From Strongylocentrotus droebachiensis (Eukaryota > Echinodermata > Echinoidea > Camarodonta > Strongylocentrotidae): DNA of 64,000 nucleotides. Positions 10,652-22,600 of the stretch are shown here, in pieces. Below the pieces are notes generated by a model. The model was not told the DNA's origin. It ran no database searches and saw only the letters and a list, made by a program, of their open reading frames with translations. Made by a program: the position numbers and the translations under genes. The stretch's first letter is position 1. Every line of letters begins with the position of its first letter. The DNA is taken from positions 541,001 to 605,000 of the forward strand of contig JAVYIG010000319.1 of assembly GCA_035222895.1 (NCBI GenBank), read 5' to 3'.

Positions 10652-13600
10652 ATGGGATCCAAAAGCTCCAAGATAGCTACATCTCCGAAGCCTAGAGTTG
10701 AAGGAGAAGATGGAGCCGATGGCGCCAGCAGCAGCAACAAGAGGAATCACCATGGAGAGACGTCTCTGGAAACGTCCAAAACGAACCCAAAGAGCTCCAA
10801 ACGGAAACCCAAACGGAAGCTTACTCTGGACCCTCAGTTCTATCGCGGCAAGGATGTCCTAGCCGTCTTGAAAGCCGAGGAACAATTGCGGAACAGTACA
10901 CTGGACATCAAGAGCAAGCTGACGCAGTCGATGAAGTCGCTCAGGTCGGACGCTTCGGCATCGGACGCGTCTTGGTACAGGGATAACAGCTCTGTGGAGC
11001 TCATTGATCACGAAGCCTTCCAGTACCCGTTTGAGAATGTGATCTTTGAAGGCGGTGGAAACAAAGGTTTGGCCTACACTGGTGCCATTAGGGTAAGTCA
11101 GCATTTATTGATCTTCAGTTGGAACAATTTTTAGAATATGTCTAACCATTTTTACGATTTACCAATGATGCTTAATGTAAAGAATTAAATATCTTAAACA
11201 ATTTGTACCGCTAACCCTAATCATAATTAACACTAACTATAGGTGATGACCTAAAGCCTAATGGTTGATTATTCCAGGGGCGGATCCACCGGCGACGATG
11301 AAGGGGACCTAAGAGGGGCCCCAATTCGTGAGAAAATATTTAGCGGCGACTCAGACTCAGCCGGCTGGCTGAATAAGGTGTGGGGGGGGGGGGAAGGGGG
11401 TATGGAGCTATTTTTTTTTAAAACTCAACACCCCTACCTTCTTTGACAATATTGTCACAACTGACTAATCGACAATAAGCCAAAACAGAAGAGAAAGACA
11501 ATTAAGGGCAGGGCAAGCGCTATGTGGAACTGAGTGGGGGAGCGTGGTCAATTTGTTGAGTTGCACAAAACTGCTACGATATTATTTGTCGATACCATCT
11601 TAAAAGATAGATAAATATAAAACTAGATATAAAAAAAATGAGAGATATAATCACGTGAAGTGTTTTGGCGACAATAGTCACAATTGACTAATCGCCAATA
11701 AGCCAGGAGTTAAAAGGTTAAATTAACGTTACCATCTATTTTCAAAACTATTTATTGACCAGGGGAGGGGCCCGCCTCCCCCTCCCTGGATCCGCCCCTG
11801 GGGTATTCTAAAGTTAAGCCACTGATGTACACATCTCTGTTAAGTGCCTCGTTACGAATTAGTTCATTCACCCGTAACGAATAAGTGGATTTCAATAGTC
11901 AGAATGCGAATTGCATATATTACGTGTTGTTGGGTAGGACAGGTCGTAATCTGTTCCTGCCTAGCAACAACTAATGTATGCAGTTCGCATTCTGACTATT
12001 GAAATACAATTATTCATAAAATGTTCATGAATAATGTAAACCATGGCACTTGAATTTGATTACCTTATGATAATGGTCTATATCACAATATCGTTTCAAA
12101 TCACATGTCATCTAAACAAGATAGCAATTGGCTCCTTTTGAGAAATCAACCAAAGGCAATTTCAATAGCTTTGTGCGGCGCCTATTGAATTCAGCAATCA
12201 TGACAATGAACTTTTACGTCATCCGAGCATAATTTCTATCACGATATACAATAGGGTAATTAAATTGCATTTGAATTGATTATTTCATTCTGTTTCGATC
12301 CTATTTTCCCTCTCCATAGGAGCTTGAGCGTGTAGGCATATGGAAGAATGTCAAACGTCTAGGAGGAGCTAGCGCGGGGGCCATGACAGCTACCCTCATG
12401 GCGATTGGCTACAACTCTTGCGAACTTAAGGAATTTCTTAGCATGAATCTCCAGGACTATTTCCTAGGTAAGTTTTTACTTGCACCCTGTATATATATGC
12501 ACCCTGTATATATATGCACAAGGATCCTGGCCAGTAGGCTCACACAGGCTCCTCACAGGCACACACAGTGCGCAATCTTCAAGGCCTTGAAGCAGCACTT
12601 TCCTTCGAAGAAGAAGAAGAGTTTTACTTGCACCCTGTATGTATATGCACAAGGATCCTGGCCAGTAGCTAGGCTCACACATGCGCCTCACAGGCACACA
12701 CAGTGTGCAATCTTCAAGGCCTTGAAGCAGCACTTTCCTTCGAAGAAGAAGAAGAGTTTTTACTTGCACCCTGTATATATATGCGCAAGGATCCTGACCA
12801 GTATAAGCTCACACAGGCTTCTCACAGGCACACACAGTGCGCAATCGTCAAGGCCTATGAAGCAGCACTTTCCTTCGAAGAAGAAGAAGAGTTTTTACTT
12901 GCACCCTGTATATATATGCGCAAGGATCCTGACCAGTATAAGCTCACACAGGCTTCTCACAGGCACACACAGTGCGCAATCTTCAAGGCCTTGAAGCAGC
13001 ACTTTCCTTCGAAGAAGAAGAAGAGTTTTTACTTGCACCCTGTATATATATGCGCAAGGATCCTTACCAGTATAAGCTCACACAGGCTTCTCACAGGCTT
13101 CTCACAGGCACACACAGTGCGCAATCTACAAGGCCTTGAAGCAGCACTTTCCTTCGAAGAAGAAGAAGAGTTTTTACTTGCACCCTGTATATAATATGCG
13201 CAAGGATCCTTACCAGTATAAGCTCACACAGGCTTCTCACAGGCACACACAGTGCGCAATCGTCAAGGCCTTGAAGCAGCACTTTCCTTCGAAGAAGAAG
13301 AAGAGTTTTTACTTGCACCCTGTATATATATGCACAAGGATCCTGGCCAGTAGCTAGACTCACACATGCGCCTCACAGGCACACACAGTGTGCAATCTTC
13401 AAGGCCTTGAAGCAGCACTTTCCTTCGAAGAAGAAGAAGAGTTTTTACTTGCACCCTGTATATATATGCGCAAGGATCCTGACCAGTATAAGCTCACACA
13501 GGCTTCTCACAGGCACACACAGTGCGCAATCTTCAAGGCCTTGAAGCAGCACTTTCCTTCGAAGAAGAAGAAGAGTACAGTTATATCGACGAGACCGACA

Positions 13601-16600
13601 CGAGGGAGATAATAGACCGAACAGGTTACAGTCAAACCTGTCTATTAAGGCCACCCAAGGGCCGGGAAACAGGGAAAATGGGCACTGCAGACAGGTGGTC
13701 TTTCTAGACAGGTTCTACAACATACAATTCTTTCTTAAGGTAGACTAAATACATTGACCCAAACCTCTCTCCCTTCTCTTTCTTATTATTTACAAAAACA
13801 AAAAAACCATGCCCATAATTAATGTGTAAGAATATGATTTCTCTCCATTCCTCCCTTCTCTTCAGAATCAGAGCTAAAAGATACACTACATATTATTAAT
13901 CTTTTGCTTTTCCTTTATGAAATCTTAAGGACTTTGCGTTCCTCCTGCTAAGATTATAAGATTACATGGATATTTACAGATCCCCTCCTATTTTGATATT
14001 CAGTATCAAAAGGAGGGGGAGGAGAGAGCAGAAACACATTTACAAGTATGTTGTGTATTTTACATGTCATTTATCTCGATTAACTGAAGACCTCCTTGGT
14101 GTCTAGACCGGCTGGAGACGAGACCTGTCTCAAAACACGTCTAGCCCTCCTGCCGTCGCAGAGACCATTCAGCCATAGACCTATTACGGATGGACATTCG
14201 ACGTGATTCTTTCTTTGATCCAATGAGAGTCACCACCTTCTGATTATGTGCATCTTAAGCCTCGGTCACAAATGCCATTACGAACTGCTACGAATTATCA
14301 ATAATTTATTGCATTTTAACCCGGTCCCCAACATAAACAAATCCTCTGGACGGCCATGCATTACGGCTCAAGGCATGGGCACACAGAGGATTTGTTTTAT
14401 GTTGGGGACGGGGGTAAAATGCAATAAATTATTGAAAATTTATTGCATTTTCTTTTCTTTTTTTATTTATGGAAACTGCCCCCTACCCTAGCCCCGGCTG
14501 CGTACATTCATGGTTCAGTGACAAAGCAATGGCCTCGTAACTGTGAGGCCCCAGGATCAAAACCGTGTCGATGTGCTATATTAGTGCCCTTTTGTGGGGC
14601 ATTAATCCTCATTACTGTCATTTATGACTTAAGGGCGTAGGTCCCCTAGTTGATAAGCATAGTAGCATACACATGCTTTAGCAGTCACGCATTGTCAAAA
14701 CACACATTGTTAAATTATTATTCAATAATAAAATCTGAGAATGTATACTATAATCTAGATCTATTTTTTTTAAATAATTCCATAAATTGGGGTAAAACAA
14801 AAATATTCCAACTATATGAGCGACAGTGTACAATCATGCATATTACAATTTTCTTTTCCTTTCCATTTTTAAAGTTCCCTCAAAGGAACCTATTCCATCT
14901 CTTTCGTTGAACAGAGTTGACATTCCTTCTTATGACATTTTTATAGATTGAGTATCACAGACACTGATAACACGTAGGGCCGTTCATCTCAGATTTAACA
15001 TTAGTAAACGATGCCTTACATGGTCCTTCTAACCAGATTACCTCTCATGCTTGATTCATAAAATCTATGACACAATAGTATCATATGACGGGAAATGTTT
15101 TTAGTTTACATTCCCGAATTTTTACTGTTTGGAAAGTTTGTAGAAAAAAGAAAGACAACAGAAGTCATCAACTGCTAGCGAAGCCTTTTGTGCCTCAAAA
15201 GGTTGCCCCTGAAGACATTACATGCTATTAATTTATGTTGTTGGTTATCGATCCTATTCCAGATGGTAGGACGGTGTAACCGAGGCGGAACCGAGGTATC
15301 ACGCTAAAAAGCAAATCTGTCATGCGACAATTATCTATTTATTTATTTATTTATTTCTAGTCTTTTGACAGGGTAGCTCATTCACCAACAAGTAGTGGTC
15401 TTCCATGGGGCCCTGAATAAACATGAACATATTAACATCGTTATAACGTTTATACAGAACAGTTAAAAAAAATAATACTCGTTTGCAAAATAAACATATA
15501 TCATTAACCTAGTTCAACAGTAATGAATTAATATGAACTTTCATGCCTAAATATTTATTGTATGCTGACATTTCAGACTGTTGATTATCCTAAGCACATT
15601 ATATGCTGTTCTTCAACTCAGTAGACGACCTTTGATAAAGTCATATATCCCATTTACCTTATGCCTTTTTATCAATGTATTTCCTATATGCCTTATAGGT
15701 CATAATTATATCCCATTTGACTTATGCCTTGTAGTCAATGTATTTCTTATATGCCTTACGGGTCATATACCCCGTTTGCCTTTAATTCAATGTATTTCCT
15801 ATATGCCTCATAGGTCATAATGATATCCCATTTGCCTTATGCCTTGTAGTCAATGTATTTCCTATATGGCTTACGGGTCATATACTCCGTTTGCCTTTAA
15901 TTCAATGTATTTCCTATATGCCTCATGGGTCATTATCCCATTTGCCTTATGCCTTTTTGTCCATGTATTTCTTATGCCTCATGTGCCATTTTCCTATTGG
16001 TCCTAAAACAATACCCCATTGATTCTACATTCCAGAAGTCGTATGCCCCATTTGTCCTGTGTCATATTGGTCCATGTACTATTACACCCAAGGTCGTACC
16101 TTATGTCCCATTGGTCGTACATAACATTTTTGTCATATGTTAATGATTTTCATTGCAATGGTGACCAATGTGGCAATGGCTCGTTTATCTGCGACTTCTC
16201 CCCCATATCATGCATAAGAAATTGTTAGCTAGGCCTAATCTGCTGGTTTATGCCTGCAAACTAAGGTAGGCTTAGTTAAATCGAAAATTTCAGTAAGTCT
16301 GAACCGAGTTAGAACGTGACGAAAAATTTCCATTTTTTGAACCGTTTTCGATGCGACGTGCCCAGGACTCTTTTAGAGGGTTTATGACTGGAGGATCTGA
16401 AAAAATGTGTACATCAAAGACTAACATCCCTGTTAAAACTATCCATGTTGTAACCGTTTTCGATGCGACAAGTCCCTGGTGTAGTTTAGGACTCTTATAG
16501 AGGGGCTGAATCAAGTTGGAACATGAAGTCTAAACCATCATTATTAATATCGTTTTAGATGCGACGTGCGCCTCCTGTAGTCTACTACCAAACCTGCTAA

Positions 16601-19600
16601 AGCATTTCGGTTGGCACCCTGCACGCCGTCTCTTTGAGTGGTTCGGAGACAGACTGGAAGAAAAGACTGGTGATGCCGATATTACCTTTAAGCAGCTGTA
16701 CGACCAAACGGGCAAGGAGCTTTGTATCGTTGTCACCAATCTCAATCACATGGATGCCGAGTATTGTCACGTGAAGACTTCACCCAACCTGCCGATCCGG
16801 ACCGCAGTGCGCATGTCTCTAGCTATCCCAGGTGACAACTTTGCTTTTAAAATGTTATAGATTGATTCTCATGACTTTAGACTTTATTGTTAGTGAATGA
16901 TATTGAAAACGGCAATGCCATATACATAATAATGATACATCTAGGGGCTGCCGCCCCCCCCCCCCGAAATTGAACTGGCATAACTTTAGTACTCCTTTCT
17001 AAAACAAATGTCCCTTAATTAATTGTGTAATTTGTTGACATTGGGTCGCCAATTTTTTTTAAAACAAAAGCCTGAATCCGCTTCTGGTATCTAAACATAA
17101 CCCTAGAAAACAATTTCGGGGACAATCTGAACCATACTGCCAGGAAGGGTATAATTGCAATATATGACATCCATTTTCACCCCATTCTTTTGAAAATTGA
17201 TTTTGATATAAAGAAATCGTTTGTTCTATAGATGTGGTTAATTTTATAATTCATTTGATTTCGCTCCTCAAGGTTTGTTCGGTGCTGTAAAGAGTGAAAC
17301 ACGAGGAAGTTCGGACTATTACGTCGATGGGGGTGTGCTCTGCAACTATCCATTGCATTGCTATGACGGTAAGTCCCCGGTCCCTCTAGTGAGCACTAAT
17401 TTTTCTTTTTCTTTTTAGCCCCCGAAAATTTGAAATTCGCGCCGGCCGTTATTTTGCTCATTGCGCCACCCCCCCCCCCCCCCCCCCCCCCTCGAGCAAA
17501 AAAAAGGTAAATTTCTGGTCAAATTTGTTTGTAAAACTTTGTTTTTGCCAGGGGGGGGGGGGCAAGGCCCGCTCGGCCCCCTCCCCCTGGATCCGCTGTA
17601 GTTTGTTCCAATTAATTGAACCTAAATACAGAAAGGATTTTTGATAAAAAGCCGTGCGACATTTTGGTGGTCTCAAAGGTACCTTGCCCGAGTTACGTGT
17701 GGTCCTTGTAGATACATCGTCCACAATGGTATGTTTCTCATACAGGATGGCGGGAGCTAATTTATTAACACACTTAAAAATCATAAGCCAGGAGGCCCTT
17801 AGAAGGATTTGGTTTAGTTGGGGCCAGTTTAATTCACGAAAGACAGCTACAGAACGTGTCTCCCATGTACGGTTAGTTACCATTTAAGCTGCCCTTTTAT
17901 GGAGTCTATTTAGGGTGTCATAGTTGCCTTCTGATCTGCCACACCATACATTTGAGCAGTAGAGTATGTGCGGGATAATACATCCCCAATATAATTTAGT
18001 TAGTTGCGACTTATCAAAGAAATGCTTATTTCTACGGATGATTCCCAACTTCCTCTTCATCAAATTTGATATATATTCGATATGTCTCTTAAAATCGAGG
18101 CAGTTGTCGATTACTAGGAGGTCATCTGCGCATTCTATAGCACGACCTTGTGTACTATTCGATAGACCTACTTGTTGTTTAATAGTGCTTAATTTTGGTT
18201 TCGATCCTTATAACATTACCATTGTTTTATTTCATATCCACAAATAGGTTTCGTTTATTGCCTGGGTTAGGTTGGTTTCAACATTTTTTTTTTTTTTACC
18301 AGATACCTATAGACTGTGGTATCGTCTGCATACAGTCATAATTATGAAGTGAAGCACTGGGTACATGACTCGGTAGGTCATTGATAAATAATGAGAACAA
18401 GAGGGGCGAAAGGATTGAACCTTGTGGGACACCTATATCAATGTCATTCATGTGCGATTTTTCATTTCCGATAGAAACAAACTGTTTGCGATTTCCTAAG
18501 TACGAAGCGAACCATTTTATACAGAGTGGAGAACAGCCATATACTTAAAGTTTTTCGAGTAAGATTTAATGGTCGATTGCGTCGAAAGCCCGACGTAAAT
18601 CAATGAAAGCAATGCCATTCAGTCTCCCTTTGTCTACCTGCTTAGACCAGTCATCAACCATGCAGAGCAGTGCTGTCTCGCATGAATGGTTAGTCCTGAA
18701 ACCAAACTGATTTGGAGACACTATTTTAGGCTCGAGAAGGTATTTGAGAAAGTTTGAGGTGACGGCTTTCTCAATGATTTTCGAGATAACAGAGAGAATA
18801 GCTATCGGTCTTTAGTTTTGCACACATTGTTTTATCTCCTGATTTCAGAGGAATTGGTTGAGTCCTGGCAATTTTCCAGTGAGAGGGATAATTTCTTCAT
18901 TCGTTGATAAAGTCATGATGTGCACAAGCGTGGTCAAAAAACTTAAACTAAAAGTTTAACAAGTTTCACAGATAAAGTAATCATGCCCGGTGGCTTCTTA
19001 CACGATAGACTGCTGGTAGTTTTTAACACAAAATTCTGAGAGATCATTGATGGATAATATTCTACATTTAATTCCATAGAATTACATTTGTCAGATTGAG
19101 ATGTCCAAAAAGGGGTAGAGATTTCACATTCATCATTGATTTCGCCGACGATCGTTGATCAAATTAATGAAGTAATCATTAAAACATTCCGCCAACGTAT
19201 AAAGTATAAAGGAATAGTGTTAAATACTGTGTTAGTTTACACATCTCCTTCGGTACATTAAAGAAACGCACTGAAATAGAAGAAATACAAAAAAAAAATC
19301 ATCTTCAAATACGATGCTATCTTTGCCTAAAACTTTCTTATACCATTTCCAAAGCAGTAACATTTTTATACACAATCCAAACGATTTTTTTTCTTTTTTT
19401 CTCTAAGCAGTGATTAACTTTGTAGAGAAAAAAAGGAGTGATACATTGGTCGTTTAACAATTACATTTCTTATTCCCAGGTTGGTGGCTTTCTATGAAAC
19501 CAGGAGACAGCATGTTGAGAAGACTTCAGCCACTTGAAGACATCGGCAAGCTATGGGACAAAAAGGAACGCTTTGGAACCGTTAACCCCAAGACTATTGG

Positions 19601-22600
19601 ACTCGTCCTCGTACGTATCCAGTTTTTTCATTCAAAAAAAAGAAATCGTACTTCTCATTATTGTCTCATTAAAGATATAGACCGGTAGTTGTTAAATTGC
19701 GGTTTAAGGGTTTTCGGTGCAAAATATCCATTCAATATTGTTAAAATATTGCCTTCAGAGGTTTAGATGGCAATACTTCAACCTAAATTCGCAAAAAACA
19801 GAAAAACATGCCCAAATGCTCAATGTTGAAGTGCATTCGCGATATCTATCCAGGCCGGATCGATATGATAATTTACCAAATATATCAATTAGTAAGCGGT
19901 TTCCCGGCAAAATTTGTATCGTCAAAACATATTCTTTCACATGATTGGTAATAATAGCTTCCATTTCATATTTTGAGAGGAGGGCGTTTCCAAAACGTGT
20001 CTATACCTTTAAATGGTTATGAAATAAGTGGTAGGCTTGACCTATTCATCAATGCGATAGTGTTTTTGACTTTTAAATCGAACTTTGAAGATACCGGAGG
20101 CACTTGTGTTGTTTGTACTTGTTTCTACATCGACAGGTACATTATAGATTTGCAAACAAACTATGTTTTATTTTGTGTAAAGACGCTGGTAGAATATTCG
20201 AGTTTTTATATTCCCGATCGGACATACAGACAAAGTTGATGAACATTTAGAAACCCCGCTTTCCAACGAACATAACAAGTTATTTATATACGATAATAAT
20301 GGATAGGTGCAATTTTTTTTCTTCTATAATTTTGTGTTTATTTTTCCATTTTTAGTACAGCAGCGATGAGCAAGATGTCATGGTATCAAAGCTCCAGAAG
20401 CGAAAAGTGCATAATGTAGTTCGACCTGACACGAAACTTTCCAAGTAAGAATATTTGTTGTATTATCCATAATGAGTGCAGGATATAATGGCAAATTAAT
20501 TATTCAGAGAATTAACAAAAATGTATCGTCAATCCGAAGGAAAAAAAGGTTCATAAGCATGATGATTGTCATCTTTATTGTCCATTTAGCGACGGAAAGT
20601 TGTATATATAGTATACGGATACATGAAATAGATTCATTCAAAAAGGAAAGATTTAGCGACATAGAGAGGATAGATTGGTACAAAAATACAAATGATCGAT
20701 GGTTCGTGGTGTCGAATGATCTGCTGGGACCCGTTTCACAAAACTTGTCATCAGTGACAAATGACAGTCTTCGTTATAAGCTACTGAAATCCTTGCTTCT
20801 GATTGGTTATCAGCAGATTTGTCACTGATTTTTGTCATTTGTCACTGAAAAAAGGCTTTGTGAAACGGGTCCCAGATGTTTGAATAACAATTTCCAAATA
20901 ATGCGAGGGAGCAATTCACATTTGACACCTTATCATAGTGAAATTTCGTTGTACATAATAATATATTTACCTTATAAAGACATTAAAATGACGGAGATAC
21001 CATTTCGCCCAATATGATGTGGCTGTTGCCCGAATATTGAAATTTGTCTAATTCTAATTTTGTCGTCATACGATATGCCTACATAACTTGTTATTAGAGA
21101 CACCCCTTTCTCATACACCACTATTCTCATTCGTTTTCTCCGTGGTCAAGTTCTTTTCAATATCGTTTTTTGATTCGCCTTTTTTTTCTTTAAAACAAAA
21201 ATGTTCATGTTTTTTTTCTCGAACAGACAAAGGAAAGCAGTCAAGGAAGTCAAGGACGGTGCCGTGCGCGAGCACGCCATCATCACCGCCGCGTTGTCGG
21301 GCTTTCTTCGTCTCCTTGCCGAAAGCGACGTCGACGAGAGCGGGACGATCACGAGAAAGGAACTCGTGCAGGCGTTCGACAAGGAGGTGGATTACTTTAC
21401 GGAGGGGCAGTATCGAACGCTTTTCGGCGAAAACTACAAAGTCAATGATATTTTCGACTGCTTGAATCAGGAGGATGACGATGAGGTGGGTCGATATTTG
21501 CTTCGCCTCCGCTGTTGTAGTATAAATTCTGAACAAGTTTTAATAGTTGTGTAGATATTTTTTCCAATAGCTAGGTCTTCAAGCGGGGAGGGTGCTTCCG
21601 CCGGGTCTCCTTTATTCAGGATATTCCAGATAAGCTTGAAAAAACTATGTATAGTGCAAAATTGTTCATTAATAAAAGTAAAGTGCCTATATAATTCCGT
21701 TCATTTTATCATCCATGCCATTTTGGTGAAGGTAATTATTATAGAAAATAGCTGCTTTAGTTCGTATGAGAGTTTTTTAAAATCTTTTTCCTTTTCGTTT
21801 TTATCTTTTTCCTCTTCGTTTTGTTCGCAGTTACATTGCTGTATGTGTACCAATGTCCACAAAATTAGCGCGTTAGAGTTCAGTTTAGATAAGTGAGGAA
21901 ATTACTGTAATGATCAACGGTCTAGTTTATATTCAGCAATGTTTAACCTTACTCTTTTCTCATCAGATAACTTACGAGGAGTTACAAGCTTTCGCCGAGA
22001 GACGGGGCGTGGCAATCCAAACCAATTTTGAGGGATACGGGAGGAAAGAAATCAAATCATTTAGCCAGTTCCTCGGTGCTCTCACTGACACCCTGCTCGT
22101 CAACGTCAAAAGAATCTTCACCACCGTAAGTTTTTCAAGCTGTAAAGTAGTCCACTGCCTGGACTGTTTCCGTTTCGCATGCGTAATAAGTTAAAGGGGG
22201 TGTAGCATGACGAGACCCCACATATCTTTCCCGTGGCCTGACTCGGGGCCAATCGGGTAAAATAGGCAGTTTTCGCAACCGGCGACGGGGCCTTCTACAA
22301 CGCTAATCTTAGCGGGGGTCGCACTCAGAGCGAAAATTTCCATGTAGCGTACAAACCTACGACGGTGTTCAGCTGTATTTAACGTCGGGAGTCGAGCTAG
22401 TACGGGGTGGCGAGTTCATTTAAAATCTGGACCAGCTGTAAAGTAGTTTCTGAAAAGAGATGAGCTCCAAATTCGAGGGAGAAAACTTCCTCGTCATAAT
22501 TCTTAATCCTCTTTGGAGGCGACCCATCACATCCATTCATCCATCTATTGAAGGTTGTCTGTCAGTCTGATGTTGCGTATCGGTGTTCTTCTTTCTGCTG

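Noticed and set aside
12383..13654. Repeated ORFs on both strands with motifs such as QHFPSKKKKSF
   Set aside because: They come from the 8-unit minisatellite. Only 12320-12467 is coding.
16559..16590. Alternative patatin exon 3 acceptor at CCTCCTGTAG
   Set aside because: It would shift the frame into an early stop. The upstream CGTTTTAG acceptor keeps phase.
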